Shown piece after piece: positions 1 through 7,257 of a stretch of DNA of 64,000 nt. Numbering within the stretch: position 1 is the stretch's first letter; each line of letters opens with the position of its first letter. This DNA is from JBFXCS01 sp050181915 (GTDB taxonomy: Bacteria; Actinomycetota; Thermoleophilia; Miltoncostaeales; Miltoncostaeaceae), in NCBI GenBank assembly GCA_050181915.1, contig JBFXCS010000003.1, positions 592,915 to 656,914 of the forward strand, in the 5' to 3' direction. The notes under the pieces were generated by a model that searched no databases, was not told the DNA's origin, and saw only the letters and a list, made by a program, of their open reading frames with translations. The position numbers and the translations under genes were made by a program.

Positions 1-249
1 CGGTTCCTGCCGCTGGCGCGGGCCGAGGAGATGGGCCGCTGGGACGAGGTCGACCTGCCCGACCGCGCCCTCGCCGCCGCGGTCCGCGCCCTGCCCGCCG
101 ACCGCCGCGACGCCGTGGTAATGCGCTACTGGCTCGACTACTCGCCGCCGGAGATCGCCGATCTGCTCGACGTGCCGGTGGGCACGGTCAACTCGCGCCT
201 GGCGCGCGCCCTGAAGGAGCTGCGCGCCCGATTGGAGGACCCGCGATGA
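1..249 (+). CDS. ECF RNA polymerase sigma factor, C-terminal part (region 4)
   Basis: The reading frame is open from the first base of the window, so the start and most of the gene lie upstream. The visible 82 residues hold sigma-70 region 4, the helix-turn-helix that reads the -35 element: the stretch YSPPEIADLLDVPVGTVNSR followed by a basic helix (LARALKELRARLED) is typical of extracytoplasmic-function sigma factors. Its last codons overlap the next gene by four bases (ATGA), the usual arrangement of an ECF factor with its membrane-bound regulator. Family is clear; subgroup and target promoters cannot be told from this fragment. Confidence 0.85.
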   Translation, partial: RFLPLARAEEMGRWDEVDLPDRALAAAVRALPADRRDAVVMRYWLDYSPPEIADLLDVPVGTVNSRLARALKELRARLEDPR

Positions 250-1862
250 GCGTCGAACTCGAGGATCGCCTCCGCGCCGGCCGGCCGAGCGCGCCGGAGC
301 CCGCCCCCGAGGCGCGCGCCCGGGCGCGCGCCGCCGCGCTCGCGGCGCTCGCCGCCGCCCCCGCGCCGCCTCCGCCCCGGCCCCGGGTCCGCGTCGCCCT
401 GCGCTGGGCGCTGGGCGCCCTGGGCGTCCTCGCCCTCGGAGCCCTGTTCCTCACGCTGCTGGTGGCCGGCCGCGGCGGCGGCGAGGCCCCGCCCGCCGGG
501 CTGCGGTTCGCCGACCGGCCCGCGAGCGGCGTCGCGATGCGCCTGACGGTGGCGCCGGCGACCCCCGAGATGACGCCGGCCGAGGCGGTGGCGCGGACCA
601 TCGCGGTCATCCGCGCCCGCGCCGAGGCGATGGGGATCGACGGGGTCCTGGCCGAGCCCGGCACGGGCGACACCGTCGAGCTGTGGGTGCCGGTCGCCCG
701 CGAGAGCGGCGGGGCGAGCGACCTGTTCGGCGGCGTCGTGTTCCAGGTGTACGACCTCGGCAGGGACGAGCTGGCGCGCGAGCGCACCGCCGCGGCCGCC
801 CTCGACGCGGTCGCCGGCCTCGATCCCGGAGCCCCCCGCGCCTACTACCTGGTGGACGCCAGGGCCCAGGGCCACTGGGCGGCCGGGCCGGAGCGCTCGG
901 CCGACGCGCTCCCCGCGCGGGGCGACAGGCAGCGCGTCGTGTCGATCCCGGCCGACGCCCTGCTGCTGTGGGATCCGCGCAACCGGGAGTACGTGATCTC
1001 ACGGGCACGGCCGCTGCTCGGCCCGACCGACGTCGTGGGGGTCGCGGCGGCGGGCGACGGGGCGGCGTTCGAGCTCTCGCCCGCGGGCGCCGGCAGGCTC
1101 GCCGCGGCGCGCGCGGAGCCGGGCGCCACCGATCGTCTCGCCATCGTGCGCGAGGCGGCGCCGGACGAGGGCCTGCCGATGATCGACGGGCCCGCGACCT
1201 TCGCCGCGTCGGCCGCCCGGCTGATCGAGCCGACCGCCCCCCGATGGACCGATCCGTTCCTGTGGCGGTCGGAGATCGCCGGCGGCTCGCTCCCCGCCGT
1301 CGCCACCGTCGCCGAGGAGCGGCCCACCGGCCCCGCCCCCGAGCGCCTGGGCGACCCGGTTCCGCTGTCCGACCTCCCCGCAGGCCTCGTCGAGGGGCTC
1401 GAGCACCTGCCCAGGTCGGGCGCCGGACGGGAGCGTGGTCCGATCGATCCCACCACCGTCCGCAGGGTCGTCAGCCGCGCGCAACCCGGGCTCGGCGTGA
1501 CCACGGTCTACACGCTGCGGACCACCGGGGGCGCGAGCTTCGTCATCGACACCTCGGCGAAGGCCGACTCCGCCGGCCTGCTGGGAGGCGGTAAGGATCC
1601 CTGCCCGCTGCGGCCGAGAACGCCCCTGATGACGCCCTGCGGCGGGGGCTCCACCGGGCCGCCCCCGTACCTCTACCAGCGCTACGGCCGTCTCGACGAC
1701 CGGGTCGCCCGGGTCGAGGTCGAGATGGGCGACGGCCGCCGCGAGGCGGCGACCGTCCGGAACGGCTGGTGGCTGTGGACCGGATGGACGAAGCCCGTGC
1801 GCCTGATCGCCATCGACGCCGCCGGGACCACGCTCGGGGAACAGCCCTACGACCGGACCTAG
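246..1862 (+). CDS. Membrane protein in anti-sigma position with SecD-like extracytoplasmic domain
   Basis: A 538-residue protein translationally coupled to the sigma gene (ATGA overlap). Residues 1-50 form a short Ala/Pro/Arg-rich cytoplasmic part without a recognisable zinc anti-sigma motif, then one hydrophobic helix (about 53-75) predicts a single-pass anchor with the rest outside. The outer part resembles the SecD/SecDF first periplasmic domain: TIAVIRARAEAMGID matches the SecD TxxVIRxRxxxxG signature, and further on FELSPAGAGRLA plus LAIVREAAPDEG matches the P1 head region where SecD has TPEGAxxFA and LAIVLDG. No SecD transmembrane bundle follows, so it is not a translocase. A role as the sensor or anti-sigma partner is inferred from position only. 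The C-terminal 120 residues contain two Cys (DPCPLRPRTPLMTPCGGG) and are not recognised. Confidence 0.7.
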   Translation: MSVELEDRLRAGRPSAPEPAPEARARARAAALAALAAAPAPPPPRPRVRVALRWALGALGVLALGALFLTLLVAGRGGGEAPPAGLRFADRPASGVAMRLTVAPATPEMTPAEAVARTIAVIRARAEAMGIDGVLAEPGTGDTVELWVPVARESGGASDLFGGVVFQVYDLGRDELARERTAAAALDAVAGLDPGAPRAYYLVDARAQGHWAAGPERSADALPARGDRQRVVSIPADALLLWDPRNREYVISRARPLLGPTDVVGVAAAGDGAAFELSPAGAGRLAAARAEPGATDRLAIVREAAPDEGLPMIDGPATFAASAARLIEPTAPRWTDPFLWRSEIAGGSLPAVATVAEERPTGPAPERLGDPVPLSDLPAGLVEGLEHLPRSGAGRERGPIDPTTVRRVVSRAQPGLGVTTVYTLRTTGGASFVIDTSAKADSAGLLGGGKDPCPLRPRTPLMTPCGGGSTGPPPYLYQRYGRLDDRVARVEVEMGDGRREAATVRNGWWLWTGWTKPVRLIAIDAAGTTLGEQPYDRT

Positions 1863-1898
1863 CGATCCCGCCCGGACGGGTGATCCCGCTCCCGTGCC

Positions 1899-3365
1899 TC
1901 AGCCCAGCAGCAGCCGCATCAGCCCCTCTCTCAGGTGCTCGCCCCTGCGGATGCACCCCAGGTCGGGGGCGCGGCCGGGCTCGTCGATGAAGCGGGCCAG
2001 GATGCCCATCCCGCAGGTGCCCGCGGCCTCGGCGGGCGAGTGGCCCACGCCCGGCACCTTCACCAGCACGCTGCCGGTCAGCTGCCGCGACACGGTGATC
2101 CCGTAGCGCGGCGGCGTCACCTGGTCGTAGCGCCCCGCGAAGATGATCGCCGGCGTCGTCGCCGTGACCGGCTCGAAGGTGAGCGGGTCGCCGGGGGGCA
2201 CGCCCCAGGCCTGGCACAGGGCGCCGAGGTTCCCGAAGACGGGGTCCGAGCGCACGAGGACGCGGGCGACCGACGGCAGCCGCCCCGACGGCGACGCCAC
2301 CGGACGGTACGCCGCCTCCTCCTGGCACAGGCTGTTGATGTAGACGCCGTCGGTGATGCCGGCATCGGAGCCGGAGCCCGCGCCGGCGAGCAGGGTGAGC
2401 GTGTCGCGGACCATCTGGTCGTCGCCCCGGTCGAGCGCGTCGACCAGCACCGCCGCGAAGGCCCAGCCCAGCGGCTGGTAGTAGGCCGAGAACAGCACAT
2501 GGCTCAGGTCGGACGCCTTCATGGCGACGCGGACGGTGCCGCGCCTGCCGGGCACCCTCACCGTGGCCGGGCGGCGCTCGAGGCGCGTGATCAGCCGCTC
2601 CAGCCGGGCGGACATGCGCGGGTAGTCGGTCCCGCAGGGCCGGCGGCGGGCGCAGTCGGCGAAGGTGCGCGCCACGGCGGCCGCGAACGACGAGCCGGCG
2701 TCGGCCACCCAGTTCGCCTCGGCCGGGACGGGTGAGGACAGGGCCACGCTGCGCACCCACCCGGGCGAGCCGCGCAGCGCCTGCTGGGCGAGCCGCGCGC
2801 CGTAGGAGGCGCCGTACAGGTTGAGCTGGGAGTAGCCGAGCGCCTGCCGCACCTGGTCGAGGTCCCTCACGCTGTTGAGCGTGTTGAAGGCGCCCAGGTC
2901 GATGCCCTTCGCGCGCAGCTCGTCGGCGCATCGCCGCAGGGCCGCCGGCGGCTTCGCCTTCGGATCGCCGCCCGTGCACGTCAGGGAGGGCGAGGAGCGG
3001 CCCACCCCGCGCTGGTCGATCAGCACCAGGTCGCGGTTGCGGGCGAGGCGCTTCGTCCCGTCCGTGTCGCGCGCGATGAGGCCGATGTGCCTGACCAGCT
3101 TCTGGCCGGGGCCGCCGGCGAGCATCAGGGTGGCGTCGGTCGCGCCCGGGTTCGCCGCCCTGATCCGCGCGTAGGCGATCTGGATCTCCGGCGCCGACCC
3201 GTCGTAGCGCAGCGGCACGTTGATGTAGCCGCAGTCGACGCGGGCGCGATCGGCCTTCTGGATGCCGCCCGGGCAGGGGGCCGGCGTCGCGACGGGGGCG
3301 GCCACGGCGGGGACGGCGACGCACGCGAGGGCGGCGGCGAGGAGGAGCAGGATGGTGCGTCGCAC
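1899..3365 (-). CDS. Secreted alpha/beta-hydrolase (tripeptidyl-aminopeptidase-like)
   Basis: A 488-residue exported hydrolase. The GTG start at 3365 gives an Arg-Arg start, a hydrophobic core (ILLLLAAALACVAVPAVAA) and an Ala-x-Ala signal peptidase site, and has an AGAGGGG ribosome site just upstream; an open extension further upstream has no such features. The fold is visible: oxyanion strand (LMLAGGPGQ), VLIDQRGVGRS, nucleophile elbow GASYGA (Ser in G-x-S-x-G), a late Asp in FAGRYDQVTPP and His in VPGVGHSPA. This order matches the tripeptidyl aminopeptidase/proline iminopeptidase-like group of actinobacteria that release short peptides outside the cell. Substrate is not certain. It is convergent with the upstream membrane gene and divergent from the phosphatase that follows. 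Confidence 0.85.
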   Translation of the reverse strand: MRRTILLLLAAALACVAVPAVAAPVATPAPCPGGIQKADRARVDCGYINVPLRYDGSAPEIQIAYARIRAANPGATDATLMLAGGPGQKLVRHIGLIARDTDGTKRLARNRDLVLIDQRGVGRSSPSLTCTGGDPKAKPPAALRRCADELRAKGIDLGAFNTLNSVRDLDQVRQALGYSQLNLYGASYGARLAQQALRGSPGWVRSVALSSPVPAEANWVADAGSSFAAAVARTFADCARRRPCGTDYPRMSARLERLITRLERRPATVRVPGRRGTVRVAMKASDLSHVLFSAYYQPLGWAFAAVLVDALDRGDDQMVRDTLTLLAGAGSGSDAGITDGVYINSLCQEEAAYRPVASPSGRLPSVARVLVRSDPVFGNLGALCQAWGVPPGDPLTFEPVTATTPAIIFAGRYDQVTPPRYGITVSRQLTGSVLVKVPGVGHSPAEAAGTCGMGILARFIDEPGRAPDLGCIRRGEHLREGLMRLLLG

Positions 3366-3459
3366 GGGGGATCCCCTCTGTACCGGGAGTGGTGTCCGCG
3401 GCACGGTAGCCGCGCACCGTCCTGGACGAACCGCCCGGACGTACAGGATCCTGTCCCCC

Positions 3460-3945
3460 GTGCAGCTACTCCTCATGCGCCACGGCATCGCCGAGGATGC
3501 CGGCCCGCGGACCGGCGGCCGCGACGAGCCGCGCGCCCTGACGGCGGCCGGAGCGGCGCGGATGGAGGAGGCCGCCCGCGGCGTCGTCGCGCTGGGGCTG
3601 CGTCCCGACGCGGTCGCGAGCAGCCCCCTGGTGCGCTGCCGTCAGACGGCGGAGATCGTGGGCGCCGCCCTGGGAGTCGCGCCGCGGGAGCACCGCGCGC
3701 TGCGCCCCGGGATGGGCCTCGACGACCTGGAGGACGTGCTGCTGGAGCACCCGGGGGCCGGGTCGGTGCTGGTCTGCGGCCACCAGCCGGACCTGTCCCG
3801 GGCGGTGGGCGACCTCACCGGCGGCGGCCTGGTGGAGTTCGCGAAGGGCGCCCTGGCGGTGCTGGTGATCGCCCGGCCGCGGCCGGGCGGCGGCGTGCTG
3901 ACCGCCCTCTACCCGCCGGACGCCCTGCGCCGCCTCGGTTCCTAG
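3460..3945 (+). CDS. SixA-like histidine phosphatase
   Basis: A 161-residue protein. The GTG start at 3460 places the catalytic LMRHGIAED motif at residues 5-13, as in SixA, which removes phosphate from the histidine of phosphotransfer domains; longer upstream starts would add a tail with no family similarity. The second conserved arginine (SSPLVRCRQTAEI) and the second histidine (VLVCGHQPDLS) are both present. Compact length and lack of an insertion domain fit SixA rather than phosphoglycerate mutase. Target protein unknown. The stop codon runs directly into the inverted repeat that follows. Confidence 0.85.
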   Translation: MQLLLMRHGIAEDAGPRTGGRDEPRALTAAGAARMEEAARGVVALGLRPDAVASSPLVRCRQTAEIVGAALGVAPREHRALRPGMGLDDLEDVLLEHPGAGSVLVCGHQPDLSRAVGDLTGGGLVEFAKGALAVLVIARPRPGGGVLTALYPPDALRRLGS

Positions 3946-4111
3946 AAGGTCCTTCGGGGTGAGACGTGGTCGTCCGGCCGCGAAAACCGAGCAGATCAAG
4001 GAGGCAGGGAGGGTGCGATACCCACGGCGGTATCGCCCCGACCGACGACGCCGATGTGCGACGGTTTGCAGCGCGCCGGCGGCCGCGACCCATCACCCCG
4101 AAGGACCTTCT
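3944..4111. repeat. 168-bp element bounded by 19-bp perfect inverted repeats
   Basis: Bases 3944-3962 and 4093-4111 are exact reverse complements (core AAGGTCCTTCGGGGTGA). Between them lies 130 bp with an internal 8-bp hairpin (GCGATACC at 4015-4022 against GGTATCGC at 4029-4036) and a purine-rich AAGGAGGCAGGGAGGG run. There is no credible coding sequence inside. It sits between the convergent phosphatase and SHOCT-operon genes, so it could act as a bidirectional terminator with a very long loop, a structured RNA, or a miniature transposable element; the long flawless arms favour a mobile or repeated element, but target-site duplications are not obvious. Confidence 0.6.
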
Positions 4112-4115
4112 CAGC

Positions 4116-4457
4116 TCAGGAGGAGGCCGCGAAGATCACGCGGCCGCGGCGCACCTCCACCACGACCGCCCCCGAGGCGCCGTCCGCGCCCGACCAGCGC
4201 AGGGCGGCCTTGGCGCCGCGCTGCTGCGGCTCCGCCCAGGCGATCGCGCGGGCGCCGAGCGCGACGTGGCGGGCCGCCGCGGCCGGGCCGCCGTCGTGGA
4301 TGCCGTCCCGGTCGAGCCAGGCCGCGTCGTCGGCGTACAGAGCGGCGACGGCGGCGGCGTCACCGGCCTCCACCGCGGCGAGCAGATCCCTCAGCACCGG
4401 CAGGGCGGCGGCGGCGCGCTCGGCGTCGGTCGGGTGCCGACCGGCCGCCGCGGTCAC
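4116..4457 (-). CDS. SnoaL-like / NTF2-fold protein
   Basis: A 113-residue protein of the NTF2-like cone fold: helix LRDLLAAVEAGDAAAVAALY followed by ADDAAWLDRDGIHDGG is the typical opening of SnoaL-like proteins, then beta strands to the end (AVVVEVRRGRVIFAAS). The GTG start overlaps the previous stop by four bases (GTGA), making it the last gene of a three-gene operon. Members of the fold are enzymes or small-ligand binders; nothing in the sequence picks a ligand. Confidence 0.7.
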   Translation of the reverse strand: MTAAAGRHPTDAERAAAALPVLRDLLAAVEAGDAAAVAALYADDAAWLDRDGIHDGGPAAAARHVALGARAIAWAEPQQRGAKAALRWSGADGASGAVVVEVRRGRVIFAASS

Positions 4458-4828
4458 ATCCCGGGCGGCGCCATCCCGGGCGGCGCCGGGGCGATCGACC
4501 GCTCGAAGAGCGGGATCAGGTTCTCCGGCAGCACCTCGGTGGTGGCGTCGACCAGGCGCGACACCAGATCCACCCGCCCCTCGTACGCCGCCTGCCGCAG
4601 GGCCTCCCAGCCCTCGCGCTCGCTGTCGCGGTCGACGGCCAGGTCGGCCATCGTCATCGCGACCTTCTCGGTGATGCGCGGCTGCGAGAGCTGGAAGTGC
4701 GCGTCCACCAGCAGCACCAGGCGCACCCAGCTCTGGTCGGCGTGCTCGGTGGCGTGCTTCGTCCACTCCGGGGTGACGTGCGGCGTCATCTCCGCCACCA
4801 GCGCCGCCCAGCCGTCGGGCGCGCTCAC
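4454..4828 (-). CDS. Conserved hypothetical protein, middle gene of SHOCT operon
   Basis: A 124-residue soluble protein with no family I recognise. It is rich in helix formers, with acidic and Trp-containing stretches (WTKHATEHADQSWVRLVLL) and a short Pro/Gly/Met tail (APPGMAPPGM). Both its GTG start (4828) and its stop are in four-base overlaps with the neighbours, so it is certainly co-translated with the SHOCT protein before it and the NTF2-fold protein after it. Function unknown. Confidence 0.7.
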   Translation of the reverse strand: MSAPDGWAALVAEMTPHVTPEWTKHATEHADQSWVRLVLLVDAHFQLSQPRITEKVAMTMADLAVDRDSEREGWEALRQAAYEGRVDLVSRLVDATTEVLPENLIPLFERSIAPAPPGMAPPGM

Positions 4829-5082
4829 AGGCGGCTGAGGATCTCGGTCTTCTTGGACTGGAACTCGTCCTCGGTGATGAGCCCCTCCTCGCGCAGCTTG
4901 CCCAGCTCCCGGATCGCCTCCGCCGGCGAGGCGCCCTGGCCCTTCGCCTTGGGGCCGCCGATCAGCCGCTGCAGGTCCTCGGCCGCCTGGCGCGCCAGCC
5001 TGTTCGCCTGGTCGAGGGCGCGCTGCAGCTCGTGGGCCACCTCGCGCGCCGCGGCGCGCATCTGCTCCTGCGGATCGCTCAT
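4825..5082 (-). CDS. Small SHOCT-domain protein
   Basis: An 85-residue protein. Residues 1-50 are a helical, charge-rich region likely to form a coiled coil (EQMRAAAREVAHELQRALDQ); the last 35 residues are a SHOCT domain (AIRELGKLREEGLITEDEFQ then a Lys-rich end), a short C-terminal module thought to promote oligomerisation. The ATG at 5082 was chosen over an upstream alternative because it starts the helical part and leaves a normal spacer before the divergent MarR gene. First gene of a three-gene overlapping operon; role unknown. Confidence 0.75.
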   Translation of the reverse strand: MSDPQEQMRAAAREVAHELQRALDQANRLARQAAEDLQRLIGGPKAKGQGASPAEAIRELGKLREEGLITEDEFQSKKTEILSRL

Positions 5083-5138
5083 CGCCGCAAGCCTACCCTC
5101 TCCCGCCCGCCTCGGTGGCGATGGTACGGTCCACGGTG

Positions 5139-5606
5139 ATGAACCGGTCAACGACCGACCGCGACCGTTCCGAGCTGGCGCGCCGGGCGACGGACGCGCT
5201 CGATCGCATCTGCGGCGCCGCCGACCGCGAGCTCGACCGGCACGCCGGCGGGTACGGCATCTCCGACGCGAAGCTCGCCGTGCTGGAGGTGCTGTGCGAC
5301 CGCGAGGAGCGCTGCGCCTGCCTGCACGCCCTGGGCTCCGAGCTGCGGGTGACCCGCCCGAACGTGACCAAGCTCGTGGACGGGCTCGAGCGCGGCGGGC
5401 TGGTGGAGCGCATCCCCCACCCCGGCGACCGGCGCATGGTGCAGGCGCAGGTCACCCCCGAGGGGCTCGCGCTGGCCGAGCGCGCCGTGCCCGGCCGCCG
5501 CGAGCTGCTGAGCCGCATCTGGGACGCCCTCGACGACGACGAGCTCGCCCGGCTGGTCGCCCTGCTCGACGCCGCCGCCGACCGCGCCGGCGTCGGCGCG
5601 CCCTGA
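5139..5606 (+). CDS. MarR-family transcriptional regulator
   Basis: A 155-residue winged-helix regulator. Recognition helix and wing are visible in LHALGSELRVTRPNVTKLVD and GLVERIPHPGDRRMVQAQVT, the latter containing the MarR wing signature D-x-R. N- and C-terminal helices (LDRICGAADREL; LARLVALLDAAADRAG) form the dimer interface. It is divergent from the SHOCT operon with only 56 bp between starts, so it probably controls that operon and itself. Three Cys (LEVLCDREERCACLH) lie close together just before the DNA-binding part, which could allow redox sensing as in some MarR proteins; this is inference. Confidence 0.85.
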   Translation: MNRSTTDRDRSELARRATDALDRICGAADRELDRHAGGYGISDAKLAVLEVLCDREERCACLHALGSELRVTRPNVTKLVDGLERGGLVERIPHPGDRRMVQAQVTPEGLALAERAVPGRRELLSRIWDALDDDELARLVALLDAAADRAGVGAP

Positions 5607-5633
5607 GCCGGGCGGCGCGGCGGCCCGCAGAAC

Positions 5634-5676
5634 CATGTCGGTCCCCGGCGCCCTCTCGGCGCCGGGGACCGACATG
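5634..5676. terminator. Bidirectional hairpin terminator
   Basis: A 19-bp perfect stem (5634-5652 with 5658-5676) and 5-base loop CTCTC lies between the convergent MarR and citrate synthase genes. No strong T-run follows in either direction, as is common for high-GC actinobacterial terminators. Confidence 0.8.
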
Positions 5677-5695
5677 ACCCGCGCGGCGGCGAGGG

Positions 5696-7027
5696 CTAGC
5701 GGGCGCTCACCGGCACGTAGTCGCGCTCGCCCGAGCCCACGTAGACCTGGCGGGGACGGGAGATCTTCTGCTCCTTGTCGCCCAGCAGCTCCCGCCACTG
5801 CGCCACCCAGCCCGGCGTGCGGCCGATGGCGAACAGGACGGTGAACATCTCGGCGGGCATGCCGAGCGCCTCGTAGATCAGGCCGGAGTAGAAGTCGACG
5901 TTCGGGTACAGCTTGCGCTGCACGAAGAACTCGTCCTCCAGAGCGATGCGCTCCAGCTCGACGGCGATCTTGAGCAGCGGGTTGACCCCGGTGACCTCGA
6001 ACACGTCGTCGCAGGCCTTCTTGATGATCTTGGCCCGCGGGTCGAAGTTCTTGTAGACCCGGTGGCCGAAGCCCATCAGGAGCTCCTCCCGGTTCTTCAC
6101 CTTCTCGATGAAGGCCGGGATGTTCTCCACCTTCTCGATGCGGCGCAGCATCTGCAGCACGGCCTCGTTGGCGCCGCCGTGCAGCGGGCCGTAGAGGGCG
6201 CTGACCCCGGCGGCGACGGCCGAGTAGGGGTCGACCTGCGAGGAGCCCACGCTGCGTACCGCGCTGGTCGAGCAGTTCTGCTCGTGATCGGCGTGGAGGA
6301 TGAACAGCGTGTCGAGCGCGCTTACGAGGCGCGGGTCGGGCGTGTACCGGGGCACACCCGTCGTGAACAGCATCGAGAGGAAGTTCTCCGAGTAGGAGAG
6401 CTCGTTGTTGGGGTAGACGAACGGCTTGCCCGTCACGTGCCGGTAGGCGAAGGCGCCGAGGGTCGGCATCTTCGCGATCAGACGGATGATCTGGAGCTCG
6501 TTGTTCGCCGCGTCCTCGATGTCCTTGGCCTCGGGGTACAGCGTGCTCAGCATCTCGACGCTGGAGCCCAGGATGCCCATGGGGTGGGCGTCGTAGCGGA
6601 AGCCGTCCATGAACGTGCGCACGTTCTCGTGGACGAAGGTGTGGTAGGTGATGTCGTGGACCCAGTCGTCCAGCTGGGACTGGTTCGGCAGCTCGCCGTA
6701 CACCAGCAGGTAGGCGACCTCGAGGAAGCTGCTCTTCTCGGCCAGCTGCTCGATCGGGTAGCCGCGATAGCGGAGGACGCCGTTGTCGCCGTCGAGGTAG
6801 GTGATCGCGCTCCGGCAGGACGCGGTGTTCATGAACGCCGGGTCATAGGTCATGAGGCCGAAGTCGTCGTCGCCGACCTTGATCTGGCGAAGATCGGTGG
6901 CGCGGATGGTGCCGTCGGCGATCGGCAGCTCGTAGCTCCGACCGGTCCGGTTGTCGACGATGGTCAGGGTCTCGGCGCCGGAGCCATCGGGGGACACGGT
7001 CGTCGCCTCTGACTGCTTGGTGGTCAT
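5696..7027 (-). CDS. gltA: Citrate synthase
   Basis: A 443-residue citrate synthase (oxaloacetate + acetyl-CoA to citrate), entry step of the TCA cycle in the cytoplasm. All catalytic elements are present: LHADHEQNCST (first His), GFGHRVYKNFDPRAKI (second His) and NVDFYSGLIYEALGMP (Asp). An N-terminal beta-sheet extension (TIVDNRTGRSYELPI) is typical of hexameric, NADH-sensitive type II enzymes. The ATG at 7027 was preferred over a start ten codons upstream because the mature family begins here and AGGGA precedes it. It is monocistronic, ending in a strong hairpin. A second, HTH-fused citrate synthase lies at 38709-39941. Confidence 0.96.
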   Translation of the reverse strand: MTTKQSEATTVSPDGSGAETLTIVDNRTGRSYELPIADGTIRATDLRQIKVGDDDFGLMTYDPAFMNTASCRSAITYLDGDNGVLRYRGYPIEQLAEKSSFLEVAYLLVYGELPNQSQLDDWVHDITYHTFVHENVRTFMDGFRYDAHPMGILGSSVEMLSTLYPEAKDIEDAANNELQIIRLIAKMPTLGAFAYRHVTGKPFVYPNNELSYSENFLSMLFTTGVPRYTPDPRLVSALDTLFILHADHEQNCSTSAVRSVGSSQVDPYSAVAAGVSALYGPLHGGANEAVLQMLRRIEKVENIPAFIEKVKNREELLMGFGHRVYKNFDPRAKIIKKACDDVFEVTGVNPLLKIAVELERIALEDEFFVQRKLYPNVDFYSGLIYEALGMPAEMFTVLFAIGRTPGWVAQWRELLGDKEQKISRPRQVYVGSGERDYVPVSAR

Positions 7028-7257
7028 GCACGCTTTCCCTTGCCGCGGTTGTCGCACCTGCGTGGGTGCCCGGGGATCTCTCGATGAGGTATCCCCCGGA
7101 TTCTAAAGCCTTCGCCGGTTCTTGGGCTCGCCGTCGGACATCCGCGGCGGGCTGGTAGCATCGAGCGGTCCTGCGTACGCGCGGGGCACCCCGGCTCACG
7201 CCGCTTGATCCCTTCCGCCGCCCACCGGGCGGCCACAACGAGACTCCTGGAGGTACC

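Noticed and set aside
7028..7257. Possible tRNA or riboswitch between gltA and the NYN-LOTUS gene
   Set aside because: Only one short hairpin (around 7070-7100); no cloverleaf, TTCGANNC arm or known riboswitch core found.
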